Positions 36,395-43,482 of a DNA stretch of 64,000 bases are shown one piece after another. A model generated the notes under the pieces. It had not been told where the DNA came from and did not search any database. It saw nothing but the letters and a program-made list of their open reading frames with translations. How positions within the stretch are numbered: the stretch's first letter is position 1; every line of letters begins with the position of its first letter. Source of the stretch: Desulforamulus putei DSM 12395. Lineage in GTDB: Bacteria; Bacillota; Desulfotomaculia; Desulfotomaculales; Desulfotomaculaceae. The stretch lies in assembly GCF_900129195.1 (NCBI RefSeq), contig NZ_FQUY01000016.1:1-64000 (forward strand), in the 5' to 3' direction. A program made the translations under genes and the position numbers.

Positions 36395-37453
36395 TTATTT
36401 CTTTTTCTCCTTCCTCGGAACATACCGGTAAGTAACCTCCACCCTGTTATGCCCAAGATCCCGTGTTAACCTGAGCCTGGACACAACATCCACCACTTTT
36501 CTTAGTGGATTTTTACACATACGTCTGGCCTTTTGCTCTGATATTGAAAATTCTTCAGCAAGTCCCTGCCAATCCTTGGCTTTCACCAATTCATTTATTC
36601 TGCTTATATATTCCTTGTGCCGTTGGACGGCAAAGGTTTTTCGCATTCCGTGCAATCCACGACCACTAAAGCCACTTTTTTCCGCAATCGTCTTAATCTG
36701 TGAATAAATGGTTTGTTGATTTACGCCGGCAAAAATACCTCCATAGGAAGCTTCTTGAACTAATCTTTGCATAAGATTATGAAATTGTCCATCATATCTT
36801 ACTTCCCTTACCTTCCCTCCCTTCTCAATTAATGTCACCGTCCTTTTTTGAAGATTAATACGCTCTGCGGTAATAGCCTTGCTAAAATCCCTATAGGTTT
36901 TATTCCCTTTTTTCAAAACGGTGCCAAAAATTGATTCGGCCCGGCAGCCGGTAGCCCGAATAAATTCTAAGGCATCCCCTGCTCTTGGGTTTATTTTCCT
37001 CAACTCCTGAATAAGCCGATCTGCCTCTTCCGGTGTATAGGCCGGCCCGCGCTGAACCGTAACATCCTCCCTGCTTCGGCGAGGTCGCTCAAACTCATCA
37101 ATTTTCCAGGACACCCTGCCAAACCATTTATTTGTCATTTTCTCCAATTTTTCAAGGGCTGAAGAATATTGATGTACTGTTTCTGGCCTCCGGATCTGCT
37201 TTATCCTTTCAAGAAAATTCCGCACTTCTTCAGAAGTTACGGAACATATTTGAAATTTTGTTGTCCCCCTTCTCTCCGCTAGGTCTTTGGCAAACCGCAT
37301 ACAAGCCGCCCGGTAGAGGTCGTATGTTGCAGCCCCAGTTATAGCTGCGTCCAGCTGACCGGCTTTCTTTAATTCCTTTTTCTTTTGTCCAAAGCTCCTC
37401 GACATACTAAATAACTGGTCAATCTGCCGATATATGGTTTTAACCTTCGTCAT
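36395..37453 (-). CDS. int: Tyrosine recombinase / integrase
   Basis: 352 aa. Catalytic residues are readable: Arg in IRATGCRAESIF (about 165-176), Lys in EKGGKVREVR, HxxR in LHGMRKTFA (about 264-272), His in LGHNRVEVTY and the Tyr nucleophile in VTYRYV (about 341-343). ATG 37453 has AAAGGATGG 6 nt upstream. The core is longer than usual between the HxxR box and the final motif. It is the first gene inside the element and is preceded by five TCCGGA iterons that could control it. Its attachment site was not identified. Confidence 0.88.
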   Translation of the reverse strand: MTKVKTIYRQIDQLFSMSRSFGQKKKELKKAGQLDAAITGAATYDLYRAACMRFAKDLAERRGTTKFQICSVTSEEVRNFLERIKQIRRPETVHQYSSALEKLEKMTNKWFGRVSWKIDEFERPRRSREDVTVQRGPAYTPEEADRLIQELRKINPRAGDALEFIRATGCRAESIFGTVLKKGNKTYRDFSKAITAERINLQKRTVTLIEKGGKVREVRYDGQFHNLMQRLVQEASYGGIFAGVNQQTIYSQIKTIAEKSGFSGRGLHGMRKTFAVQRHKEYISRINELVKAKDWQGLAEEFSISEQKARRMCKNPLRKVVDVVSRLRLTRDLGHNRVEVTYRYVPRKEKKK

Positions 37454-37474
37454 GCTACACCATCCTTTTTGTTT

Positions 37475-37734
37475 ATGTCCGGACAATGTCCGGGCAAAAC
37501 ATTTGGAAATTCCTTATATCCGGACATTGTCCGGACAATTTTTATCCTGTTTTAGTTTTGTTTTTCAGATTTGTCCGGAATGTGTCCGGACAAATTATTC
37601 TCCACAGTGTATTTCATTTCCAAATTTTTTAAAAAATACTATATCGTGTATTTTAAAATAGCTTATGTCCGGACATTTTCCGGACATTCATTACATGTTT
37701 CAGGTTTTATGTCCGGACAATATCCGGACATAAA
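37475..37734. repeat. Iteron cluster 1 (TCCGGA pairs) upstream of the integrase
   Basis: Five copies (about 37475, 37516, 37571, 37664, 37709) of a unit built from two TCCGGA boxes one helical turn apart, ideal form TGTCCGGACAATGTCCGGAC. The same unit occurs eight times at 54678-54946 between parM and parR. The repeats fill the integrase promoter region. Confidence 0.9.
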
Positions 37735-37754
37735 TTAATTTTTTCGTATAGCTG

Positions 37755-38446
37755 CCGCAGGATAAAGGTACCACTGCCAGGGTTTTGACTGCCCTTACCA
37801 GGGCAGAAATAAATTCCTCCTGATCATTTTTTTACCGACCAGCTTGCATTGCTGCCGCAATGCAAGCAGCACCTACCGGTGCTGTGGTACCCTGGGCTCC
37901 CGCCCAAGAGCTTAGCTTTGCTATTGCCTTGACACTACCGTTTCAAGGCAATAGCAAAGCTAAGGTTTGACGCCCCCTGCCAGGGTCGTTTATTTATACC
38001 TACCGGTCTAAATAAACGACCCTACGGGTCTTGGACGCAAACCTTCCTGCCGGAAGCTTTGCGATATTCATCCGCCATTGGTCTGTTCCCATCAGCCCAA
38101 CGGCTATGTATTTCTTACAGGTCTTTATTCGACCCATGCGACTCCCGTCGCTCTCGACCGGGTCCCTAAAGCCGCCCTACCGGTCCGTCTCACCTACCGG
38201 TCATCGACGTTTAGACTCCATACATAGGAACGATCCCTATGATGGAAAATACTCATTTGGGAAAAATGAGCTGAGACAAGTGATTTAAGGCAGTTACCAC
38301 TGCCGCAGGTTCTACCGAACCTATCCGATCAACCTGGTTTCCACCAGGTGAAATATAATCATATGTGCTGTAACCCCAGCACGTAGGACAAAATTGTTGC
38401 AAAGCTATTCCCCCGTCAGGGGATGGCCTGGCTTGCACCAGGCCAA
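37755..38446 (-). ncRNA. Candidate large ornate structured RNA
   Basis: About 690 nt with no open frame but dense perfect stems: 37789-37806 (7 bp), 37842-37867 (11 bp), 37868-37883 (6 bp), 37911-37964 (22 bp), 37982-38023 (15 bp), 38036-38063 (6+5 bp), 38131-38164 (5+5 bp), 38289-38304 (6 bp), 38307-38322 (6 bp), 38332-38349 (7 bp), 38365-38382 (6 bp), 38425-38444 (7 bp). A long-range helix joins 37767-37774 to 37884-37891. Eight hairpin tips end in the same loop, GGUA on the minus strand; others are GGCA, GGAA or GGGA. Minus strand is inferred from neighbouring genes. Size and style recall GOLLD/ROOL-class RNAs, but identity is not claimed. Confidence 0.6.
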
Positions 38447-38462
38447 AATCTGTTAATAAAGT

Positions 38463-38621
38463 TTATTCTTCTTTAACAATAACCTTGTGAATATGATGGT
38501 CGCATTTACTTCCACTGCAACCTTTAAAACTTTCTTCCTTGTATTTATCACATTTGTTTACGACTTCTCGCGTTATGAATGCCTCGTACTTATTGCAATA
38601 ATCTCCCGATTCAATAACCAT
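38463..38621 (-). CDS. 52-aa Cys/His-rich peptide
   Basis: MVIESGDYCNKYEAFITREV, then NKCDKYKEESFKGCSGSKCD and HHIHKVIVKEE. Four cysteines and three histidines suggest a single zinc site. AAAGGATG lies about 10 nt before ATG. It is immediately upstream of the large structured RNA region, and a transcript from here would run into it. Confidence 0.6.
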   Translation of the reverse strand: MVIESGDYCNKYEAFITREVVNKCDKYKEESFKGCSGSKCDHHIHKVIVKEE

Positions 38622-38639
38622 ACTATCTATCATCCTTTC

Positions 38640-39017
38640 CTAAATTCTTTCTACAATCAGCGCTTTTTTACCAAACTCCCTCACATCAGCCTTAGCAATT
38701 TCTGCTACAGTATTTAAAAACTTATGGTTATGAAGGAGTTTAGTAACCCCTTCTCTTTGAAATATTTTTATCAACTGTCTTATCCGGTGCTTAATTAACC
38801 TGTTCTCAAAAACTTGGTGTGCTTTCAGCATTTTTTCCATCTTTTCTGCAGATATGCCGGCTTCACACCAGTAGCACAAATAGTCAGGGCCGCCGGGGAA
38901 TCCTATATATGTCCCGTGCTCACAGTGAGTAAGGCAGTAATCACATTCCTCGCTACTACCGTTGATGGAAGGGTAAAAAGGGTTACCGCAGGTTTTGCAG
39001 ATCTTTTCAACTAACAT
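38640..39017 (-). CDS. Cys-rich hypothetical protein
   Basis: 125 aa. The first half has CKTCGNPF, CDYCLTHCEHG and CYWCEAG pairs, i.e. two zinc-ribbon-like knuckles; the second half is helical and basic (RLIKHRIRQLIKIFQREGVT). It could bind nucleic acid. AAGGGAGGG lies 7-8 nt before ATG. Operon spacing to the 52-aa gene is 18 nt. Confidence 0.65.
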   Translation of the reverse strand: MLVEKICKTCGNPFYPSINGSSEECDYCLTHCEHGTYIGFPGGPDYLCYWCEAGISAEKMEKMLKAHQVFENRLIKHRIRQLIKIFQREGVTKLLHNHKFLNTVAEIAKADVREFGKKALIVERI

Positions 39018-39032
39018 TTAAAAACCCTCCCT

Positions 39033-39419
39033 TTAATCTTCATCCGGCAGCATGATGGTGACAACGGGCTCTCCCCTGTCACCCGGGTGGCACAGTGCTT
39101 TGAGCTTCACTGTTTCCCGGTGATTACCCCTTACCGCTTCAACACTAAACATGATCTGTGATTGTGCCCTGCTTCGTCTGGCGGCTAAGTAACACATCCA
39201 GAGGACATCCCAAAGCCGGCCGGTCTCTGATTGACCTTGGGTACGATCTGCTTCATCCGGAGTAATTAGTTCCGTCCACACAGCCTGGGTAACAGCTACA
39301 GGATATCTAAATCCTACTTCCATGGCAGTTTGAGAAACATCAATTAACACACCGTCTTCAATAGCCTGTTGTCTGGTATAAGTGTAAATTACTTCCCCAA
39401 AATCTAATAAACTTTCCAT
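39033..39419 (-). CDS. DUF6573-like protein
   Basis: 128 aa. MESLLDFGEVIYTYTRQQAI, DGVLIDVSQTAMEVGFRYPV and TRTQ-like central region with a Pro-Asp-rich end match the DUF6573 family, common on conjugative plasmids and ICEs; function unknown. The start is preceded by the stem-loop/SD/stem-loop module at 39426-39489, so the SD lies about 27 nt away in sequence but 6 nt from the base of the hairpin. Confidence 0.75.
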   Translation of the reverse strand: MESLLDFGEVIYTYTRQQAIEDGVLIDVSQTAMEVGFRYPVAVTQAVWTELITPDEADRTQGQSETGRLWDVLWMCYLAARRSRAQSQIMFSVEAVRGNHRETVKLKALCHPGDRGEPVVTIMLPDED

Positions 39420-39425
39420 GTTCTT

Positions 39426-39489
39426 GATACCGGCTGCCGCCGGTATCCTCCCTCCTTTCGGATTGAATTTACCGGCTTTTAGCCTGGTA
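39426..39489 (-). promoter_or_regulatory. Stem-loop / SD / stem-loop module of the DUF6573 gene
   Basis: Downstream hairpin GATACCGGC/GCCGGTATC (39426-39447, 9 bp, loop GGCA) lies between AAAGGAGGGAGG (39448-39458) and ATG 39419; its base is 6 nt from the ATG. An upstream hairpin (39470-39489, TACC-GGC pairs with GCC-GGTA) precedes the SD. Confidence 0.7.
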
Positions 39490-39508
39490 TTTTCTTGCTA
39501 CGCTATGC

Positions 39509-39640
39509 TTGATTATCACCACAAAAAATGTATAATTTAATCAAGCATACTCCTCTGTGAAGGAGGAGGCGTGTGGTTTTTTAAATAGGGCTTTTACTGT
39601 GTCTGCGTTAGGTTTATAATGTAACCTAACGTTTTTTCTT
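39509..39640 (+). ncRNA. Candidate antisense RNA (type I antitoxin-like)
   Basis: One of the few plus-strand units in the element. -35 TTGATT (39509-39514), 16-bp spacer, -10 TATAAT (39531-39536), start near 39543, and an intrinsic terminator with a 9-bp stem (CGTTAGGTT, 39606-39614 with 39623-39631) plus TTTTTT. The RNA would be about 95 nt. It includes a CTCCT/AGGAG hairpin and overlaps the 3' end of the 35-aa peptide gene on the other strand. A 12-bp inverted repeat TATGCTTGATTA (39504-39515 with 39538-39549) spans the promoter. Confidence 0.55.
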
Positions 39641-39733
39641 TCTCTTGCGGCTGACGCTGTGCCTAAGTTCAACCAGTTTCGTCAGCAGTGTAATGGCTGC
39701 TGTCAAAAGCTGGAGCAACTCAATTATTGGCAT
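39626..39733 (-). CDS. 35-aa hydrophobic/basic peptide (type I toxin-like)
   Basis: MPIIELLQLLTAAITLLTKL, then VELRHSVSRKRKKKR: one membrane helix and a strongly basic tail, the layout of Fst/TxpA/holin-like toxins. SD GAGGGGGTGA lies 6 nt before ATG 39733. The SD is partly buried in a leader hairpin (39744-39797). The antisense unit on the other strand overlaps its end. Not assigned to a named family; chance cannot be fully excluded. Confidence 0.55.
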   Translation of the reverse strand: MPIIELLQLLTAAITLLTKLVELRHSVSRKRKKKR

Positions 39734-39743
39734 GAGCGTCACC

Positions 39744-39797
39744 CCCTCTCTCTGTGGGTCCCACACGCCTCCATGTGTAGGGACCAACAAGAGAGGG
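39744..39797 (-). promoter_or_regulatory. Leader hairpin of the toxin-like peptide
   Basis: CCCTCTCT/AGAGAGGG (39744-39751 with 39790-39797), GGTCCC/GGGACC and ACAC/GTGT form an 18-bp interrupted stem. Its base covers part of the GGGGG Shine-Dalgarno region (39742-39746), which should restrain translation. Confidence 0.6.
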
Positions 39798-39832
39798 CTG
39801 CGTCAGGGCTGTACCACCAAACCCATATTCTT

Positions 39833-40009
39833 TTACTTATTTATCAGGTAGTTGATTAGATGGGCGCCAAAGTACAGCGGCACCGCGACAATCAAAAACC
39901 TGAACAGCTTACGCTCGTAAAAATCATCCAGCCAGTTGAAGGTATCCATCAATATATCTTCACTGGTTGGTTGGCTTTCGTAAACAGCCTTTCGTTGTAC
40001 TTGTTCCAT
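39833..40009 (-). CDS. 58-aa small membrane protein
   Basis: From ATG 40009: MEQVQRKAVYESQPTSEDIL, then an amphipathic part and one membrane helix (FLIVAVPLYFGAHLINYLI). GGGAGGT (40057-40064) is followed by a 12-bp GC hairpin (40027-40056) and then 17 nt to the ATG; a TTG at 40042 lies inside that hairpin. It follows the unusual translation-start layout of its neighbours, though with a longer gap. Function unknown. Confidence 0.55.
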   Translation of the reverse strand: MEQVQRKAVYESQPTSEDILMDTFNWLDDFYERKLFRFLIVAVPLYFGAHLINYLINK

Positions 40010-40213
40010 ACTTAAAGCCGGGTATGGCCCTGCCGGGGCCAATTCCCCGGCAGGGCACCTCCCTACTGGTTAATTCTTTAGCTTTCTTTAATTTTCCGGG
40101 CCTTCAAGGACCGTACCCCGGTCCGTGCTCACCCGGCTTTTAATCCCCACTTTTTAGCCGCCAGGCACTTTGCTTGTTCGTGACTTTTAGCAACTACCCT
40201 GGTTGTTAAACCG

Positions 40214-40498
40214 TCAATCCTGGTGACCAGATAAACGTCCATCGTACTCATTCTCTACTGCACCGCCTTTCATGATTTCTTGATAAAGCTCCAGGAGTGG
40301 TGCTGCTACGTGCAGCAGTTCCTTTTCCACTTTATCTCTGTCATTAGCCATGACTGCGGAGAAAAGATGGCCCATATGTTCTGCAGCAATCATGGCCCAT
40401 TTCTCCATAGGCAGGTCATGATCGCCTTTTACCATGCGGTTCATTAAAGCTTGTAAAGCTACTTTACCCAAGAAACTGTTCTTAACTTGCTCAGTCAT
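40214..40498 (-). CDS. Hypothetical helical protein
   Basis: 94 aa, all-helical, with AAEHMGHLFSAVMANDRDKV and EKELLHVAAPLLELYQEIMK. The E-x-x-H ... E-x-x-x-V-A-A pattern faintly recalls MazG-like pyrophosphohydrolases, but the metal-binding acidic set is incomplete, so the family is uncertain. Normal SD (AAAGGATG) 6 nt before ATG. It follows the primase-like gene by 15 nt. Confidence 0.6.
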   Translation of the reverse strand: MTEQVKNSFLGKVALQALMNRMVKGDHDLPMEKWAMIAAEHMGHLFSAVMANDRDKVEKELLHVAAPLLELYQEIMKGGAVENEYDGRLSGHQD

Positions 40499-40513
40499 TT
40501 AAAACATCCTTTC

Positions 40514-41509
40514 TTATACTTTTTTGAACCAAAACTTACACCCGGCTACAGCGGCATCATCTACGCCTTTGAATTTTTTGTGCCAAAGGGCTTCAAATAA
40601 CCGCCTGCCGGCTCCGACTGCCGCATTTCTAAAGTCTTCGCAGGCTATACCAACGCGCGGGTTGGTATACTTGTCCTGATCAAAGGCTTCTATTACTTCG
40701 TGATCAGGGAATTTCTTTTGAAGGACTTCTACTGCTTCTGACCACGTATTAACGCTTACAGTGCCTAAAACTACGGCATTGATCCGCTGGCTGAGGATAG
40801 TAGCCTTTAAGGCCCCCTCCGTTACCCAGATTCGGCGGTCTTTTATTTCTTTCGGCCTGGCCACATGTACCGGAACTCCGGAACAGGCTCCCGATAGCTT
40901 ATTTCCCGAGCTGAACAGCTGGTATTTTCTATCCCCGCTGGGTTTGTCTAGCCTGATCTGCAGGGCCTGGATTCTTCCTTCGGAATCCAGGATGGGGAAT
41001 ACAAACCCGGGGGAGTAGTTGAAACACCAGTAGTAGCCGTTGCCTTTTTTGTTAGGGGCCTGGTAGAACCCAGGTACTCCTTCCAGGTTATGACCCATAT
41101 TGATGAGTCTCTGGCACACTTCCCAGGGCTTTATGCCGGTGAGTGACCGAAAGCCTGCTTTCTCAATTTCTTCAGCCGTTAAGCCCCGCCGTTTGAGCTC
41201 CTTGATGTGGTGGTGTTCCAGGGACAAAAGGTTAAGCATTGCCCGGTATACCTGGTTGCACACTTCAATTGGAGCTCTTACCGCAGCTTTTTCTGCCCTG
41301 TCCACGGGCTGATAATATACCGGCGGGGCAGTCAGTTTATGCAGCCAGCCGCCCATTTTACCTGATACTGGGTGGTTACTTTCAATGCGCATGCAGATGG
41401 CTATGCGGTCGTTGAAAGAACACCAATCAGCTTTGCCGCAGATGGGGCAGGGCTGATGCCGATTTACCCGTTGCAGCGGCTGGTTTATATACTTTTTGGC
41501 ATAAGTCAT
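40514..41509 (-). CDS. DUF3854 / TOPRIM-like primase-related protein
   Basis: 331 aa. An N-terminal zinc finger (CPICGKADWC, about 21-30, and a later Cys) is followed by a helical region and a TOPRIM-like domain: IWVTEGALKATILSQ (Glu), VNTWSEAVEVLQKKFPDHEV and EAFDQDKYTNPRV (Asp-x-Asp), as in DUF3854 proteins of plasmids. Probable role: priming replication of the element. Its SD is bracketed by two identical GC hairpins (41516-41567). Confidence 0.75.
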   Translation of the reverse strand: MTYAKKYINQPLQRVNRHQPCPICGKADWCSFNDRIAICMRIESNHPVSGKMGGWLHKLTAPPVYYQPVDRAEKAAVRAPIEVCNQVYRAMLNLLSLEHHHIKELKRRGLTAEEIEKAGFRSLTGIKPWEVCQRLINMGHNLEGVPGFYQAPNKKGNGYYWCFNYSPGFVFPILDSEGRIQALQIRLDKPSGDRKYQLFSSGNKLSGACSGVPVHVARPKEIKDRRIWVTEGALKATILSQRINAVVLGTVSVNTWSEAVEVLQKKFPDHEVIEAFDQDKYTNPRVGIACEDFRNAAVGAGRRLFEALWHKKFKGVDDAAVAGCKFWFKKV

Positions 41510-41515
41510 ATATCC

Positions 41516-41567
41516 GGCGGCTGCTGCCGCCCTTCACCTCCTTTAGGTTTGGGCGGCCTTTGCCGCC
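41516..41567 (-). promoter_or_regulatory. Stem-loop / SD / stem-loop module of the primase-like gene
   Basis: Downstream hairpin GGCGGC/GCCGCC (41516-41531) between AGGAGGTGA (41536-41542) and ATG 41509, base 6 nt from ATG. Upstream hairpin 41552-41567 has the same GGCGGC/GCCGCC stem. The two stems can exchange partners, which would put the SD inside a large loop. Confidence 0.75.
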
Positions 41568-41577
41568 TTATATCTTC

Positions 41578-41868
41578 TTATTCTTCATCTTCGTCATCAT
41601 TGAAAACTTCAAATTCAAAAGAATCCAATGCGCTTTGTATTTCATTTATCCAACCCCAAAGCTCGCCTTCCTCATATTGGTAACATGCAGTTTCTATTTC
41701 TTCTATTAATCCTTCTGCCTGTCTTATATAAAATTCCAGGGCAGCTAATCCGCTTTTTTTTGCTACCTCATTTCCCCGTTCAGCACGGCATAGATAAAGA
41801 TTTTCACGTGCTTTTTCTAATTCTTCACAAAAGATTTCAGCTTCTTTGTAAATTTCATCTCTTTCCAT
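41578..41868 (-). CDS. Acidic coiled-coil hypothetical protein
   Basis: 96 aa from ATG 41868 (MERDEIYKEAEIFCEELEKA), all-helical, ending in an acidic tail (FEVFNDDEDEE). A GTG at 41898 gives a longer frame, but it lies within the hairpin 41875-41898 (GTGT-CAGCC pairs with GGCTG-..ACAC, GGAA loop on the minus strand). AAAGGGGG lies just upstream of that hairpin and the ATG 6 nt downstream, so ATG 41868 is preferred by analogy with its neighbours. Function unknown. Confidence 0.6.
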   Translation of the reverse strand: MERDEIYKEAEIFCEELEKARENLYLCRAERGNEVAKKSGLAALEFYIRQAEGLIEEIETACYQYEEGELWGWINEIQSALDSFEFEVFNDDEDEE

Positions 41869-41929
41869 ATTTTTGTGTACCAGCCTTCCGGCTGACACTT
41901 ATCCCCCTTTCGTATTTAAATACCGGGAA

Positions 41930-41985
41930 AAGACAAAAAGAGAACGCTTCAATGGTAGTTCCATTGATTAACGTTCTCTTTCTTG
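41930..41985 (-). terminator. Terminator with nested stem
   Basis: AAGAGAACG pairs with CGTTCTCTT, enclosing TCAATGG/CCATTGA; the minus-strand product is followed by TTTTTGTCTTTT. It closes the 142-aa gene upstream. Confidence 0.75.
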
Positions 41986-42033
41986 ATATCCCTGCCTTGA
42001 CGGCCTTGCTTTTTTCCCAATCCTTTCCAGGGG

Positions 42034-42462
42034 TTACAGCTGCTTGGCTCTAATAGCAAACCAGGCTTCCCCGTCTTTCATTACATTATACTCGATCTCA
42101 AACTTCTTGTTCAGACCATCTTGCAGTGTTTTTCCGACACCGTTTTTGGCAATGATTATTTGGTCATCCTTGCCGTTTTCTACCCGGCAAACAGCCCTGG
42201 TATTGCCATTCTTGGTCACTTCCACTTTAACTACAGTGACTACTGCTGTCGGATTCTCTTTTGCGTTCTTCTCTGCCCCTTCGTTTTCAGTAGAAGAATC
42301 GTTTTGGTTGCCGGTGTTGTTGGTAGGCCGTTCGGCCGTATTTTGATTAGTTAAGCCAGAAAATATAACCGGAACCGCAAACATACGGCAGGAACCGGAC
42401 CATGCCATACACTGCTCACGCAAACATTCTTCAAAACCTCTGAACGGACATGCTTTTTTCAT
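42034..42462 (-). CDS. Hypothetical protein with Cys-rich head
   Basis: 142 aa. The head CPFRGFEECLREQCMAWSGS (5-24) has cysteines as in plasmid zinc-binding proteins, then a Thr/Asn/Glu-rich linker (about 38-68) and a beta-rich domain (VVKVEVTKNGNTRAVCRVEN). Similar architecture is seen in small ICE proteins; no family named. The translation start uses the hairpin-bracketed SD at 42470-42536. Confidence 0.6.
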   Translation of the reverse strand: MKKACPFRGFEECLREQCMAWSGSCRMFAVPVIFSGLTNQNTAERPTNNTGNQNDSSTENEGAEKNAKENPTAVVTVVKVEVTKNGNTRAVCRVENGKDDQIIIAKNGVGKTLQDGLNKKFEIEYNVMKDGEAWFAIRAKQL

Positions 42463-42469
42463 TTTTCCG

Positions 42470-42536
42470 GATACGGGCCTCGGCCCGCATCCTCCACCTC
42501 CTTTTAGTTTAGTGTAGGATTACAGGCCGCTAGGCC
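42470..42536 (-). promoter_or_regulatory. Stem-loop / SD / stem-loop module of the 142-aa gene
   Basis: Downstream hairpin 42470-42491 (CGGGC/GCCCG plus a GAT/ATC extension) lies between AGGAGGTGGAGG and ATG 42462, base 7 nt from ATG. Upstream hairpin 42525-42536 (GGCC/GGCC, 4 bp) is weak. Confidence 0.6.
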
Positions 42537-42547
42537 GTCAGCTTTCT

Positions 42548-43405
42548 TTATGCAGCACTTTTCTTTTCTAAGTCTTCTGCTGCTGCAAAAACCCTTTTCA
42601 TGCACTCTTCCACATCGGATAGTACACGAAAGATAACTTTTAAAGCCTCGCCGGGATCATTGGCGGCGTAGTGTTTGATATATTCCCAGGAATACTGATG
42701 ATATCCCCGAATACCGTGCAGCTCACACATTGTGGCCGCAAACACTTCAGCAACAATTTCTTGCTCTGATACCTGCCCGTTTTGAAGATTTCGGAAAGTA
42801 TGGTGGACTGCATGTCCTAACTCATGAAACCACGTCTTTACGTCATGGGTATGCAGAACAATTTTCTTTCCGTTTTCACCCCAGGCATAAAAACCGTAGG
42901 ATCTGTCGCTGCTGGGCGTGTAGATAATTTCTTTTACTCCGAACGCTTTTGCCACCTCAGCCAAGGGCGGCGGTTCGGGTGGAGCATATTTACTTTCTAA
43001 AAGAGGTTCCCCTTCGGTATCCTCATAACGGAATACCGGGATAAACCGAAACCCGATAACAACCATGCGTTCTTCTTCGATTTTACGTTCTTCTCCCGTT
43101 TCCGAATCTATTTCTTTGGCTTTAAATATTACTTTTTTAGTTAACGGCGCTAAAATATAGAAAGCTTTGGCGCCCTTTTTAACACGCCTATTGACTTCTT
43201 CCCACTGTTTAAACCCCCGGGCATCTTCGGTACCGTTTAAAAGCATTATGATTCTGTTGCCCATGCTCCACTTATCAGACGGTCTTTCGTCACCCGCCTG
43301 ACGGCGAAGCATTGTTCTGGCCACGGCCGGCGGCAGGTCGCCGCTTTCAAACATGGCCATCAGCCGGTTTAGGGTTGCCTTTGCTTTCTCAGTATCAAGT
43401 TTCAT
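42548..43405 (-). CDS. ArdC-like antirestriction protein with zinc protease motif
   Basis: 285 aa from ATG 43405. The N-terminal ArdC-like ssDNA-binding region (about 5-140) reads QWEEVNRRVKKGAKAFYILA; the C-terminal ImmA/IrrE-like part has HELGHAVHH (about 196-204) and a distal Glu. Such proteins protect entering plasmid DNA. An ATG six codons earlier (43423) sits in the loop of the hairpin 43413-43436; by analogy with its neighbours the start is placed after the hairpin. Confidence 0.82.
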   Translation of the reverse strand: MKLDTEKAKATLNRLMAMFESGDLPPAVARTMLRRQAGDERPSDKWSMGNRIIMLLNGTEDARGFKQWEEVNRRVKKGAKAFYILAPLTKKVIFKAKEIDSETGEERKIEEERMVVIGFRFIPVFRYEDTEGEPLLESKYAPPEPPPLAEVAKAFGVKEIIYTPSSDRSYGFYAWGENGKKIVLHTHDVKTWFHELGHAVHHTFRNLQNGQVSEQEIVAEVFAATMCELHGIRGYHQYSWEYIKHYAANDPGEALKVIFRVLSDVEECMKRVFAAAEDLEKKSAA

Positions 43406-43412
43406 GCTTGCA

Positions 43413-43475
43413 GGGCAGGCCATCTATTGCCCGCCCCTTTCACCTCCTTTGTGGTGATGGGCGGGCCGGGCCGCC
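43413..43475 (-). promoter_or_regulatory. Stem-loop / SD / stem-loop module of the ArdC-like gene
   Basis: Downstream hairpin 43413-43436: GGGCGGGC pairs with GCCTGCCC through one G-U pair that exists only in the minus-strand RNA. Base is 7 nt before ATG 43405. AAAGGAGGTG (43441-43450) lies just upstream, and another hairpin (GGCGG/CCGCC, 43460-43475) precedes it. Confidence 0.7.
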
Positions 43476-43482
43476 TGGAATA

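Noticed and set aside
37475-37734. CRISPR array
   Set aside because: Repeats are short palindromic boxes with irregular spacing and no unique spacers of uniform length; no cas genes. No CRISPR array and no tRNA gene were seen anywhere in the window.
38031-38288. Plus-strand 85-codon frame within the structured region
   Set aside because: No SD, crosses several perfect stems and has no family resemblance.
37755-38446. GNRA interpretation of the recurring tips
   Set aside because: The loop is GGUA on the minus strand; the third base is U, so it is not GNRA. Only the GGAA and GGGA loops qualify.
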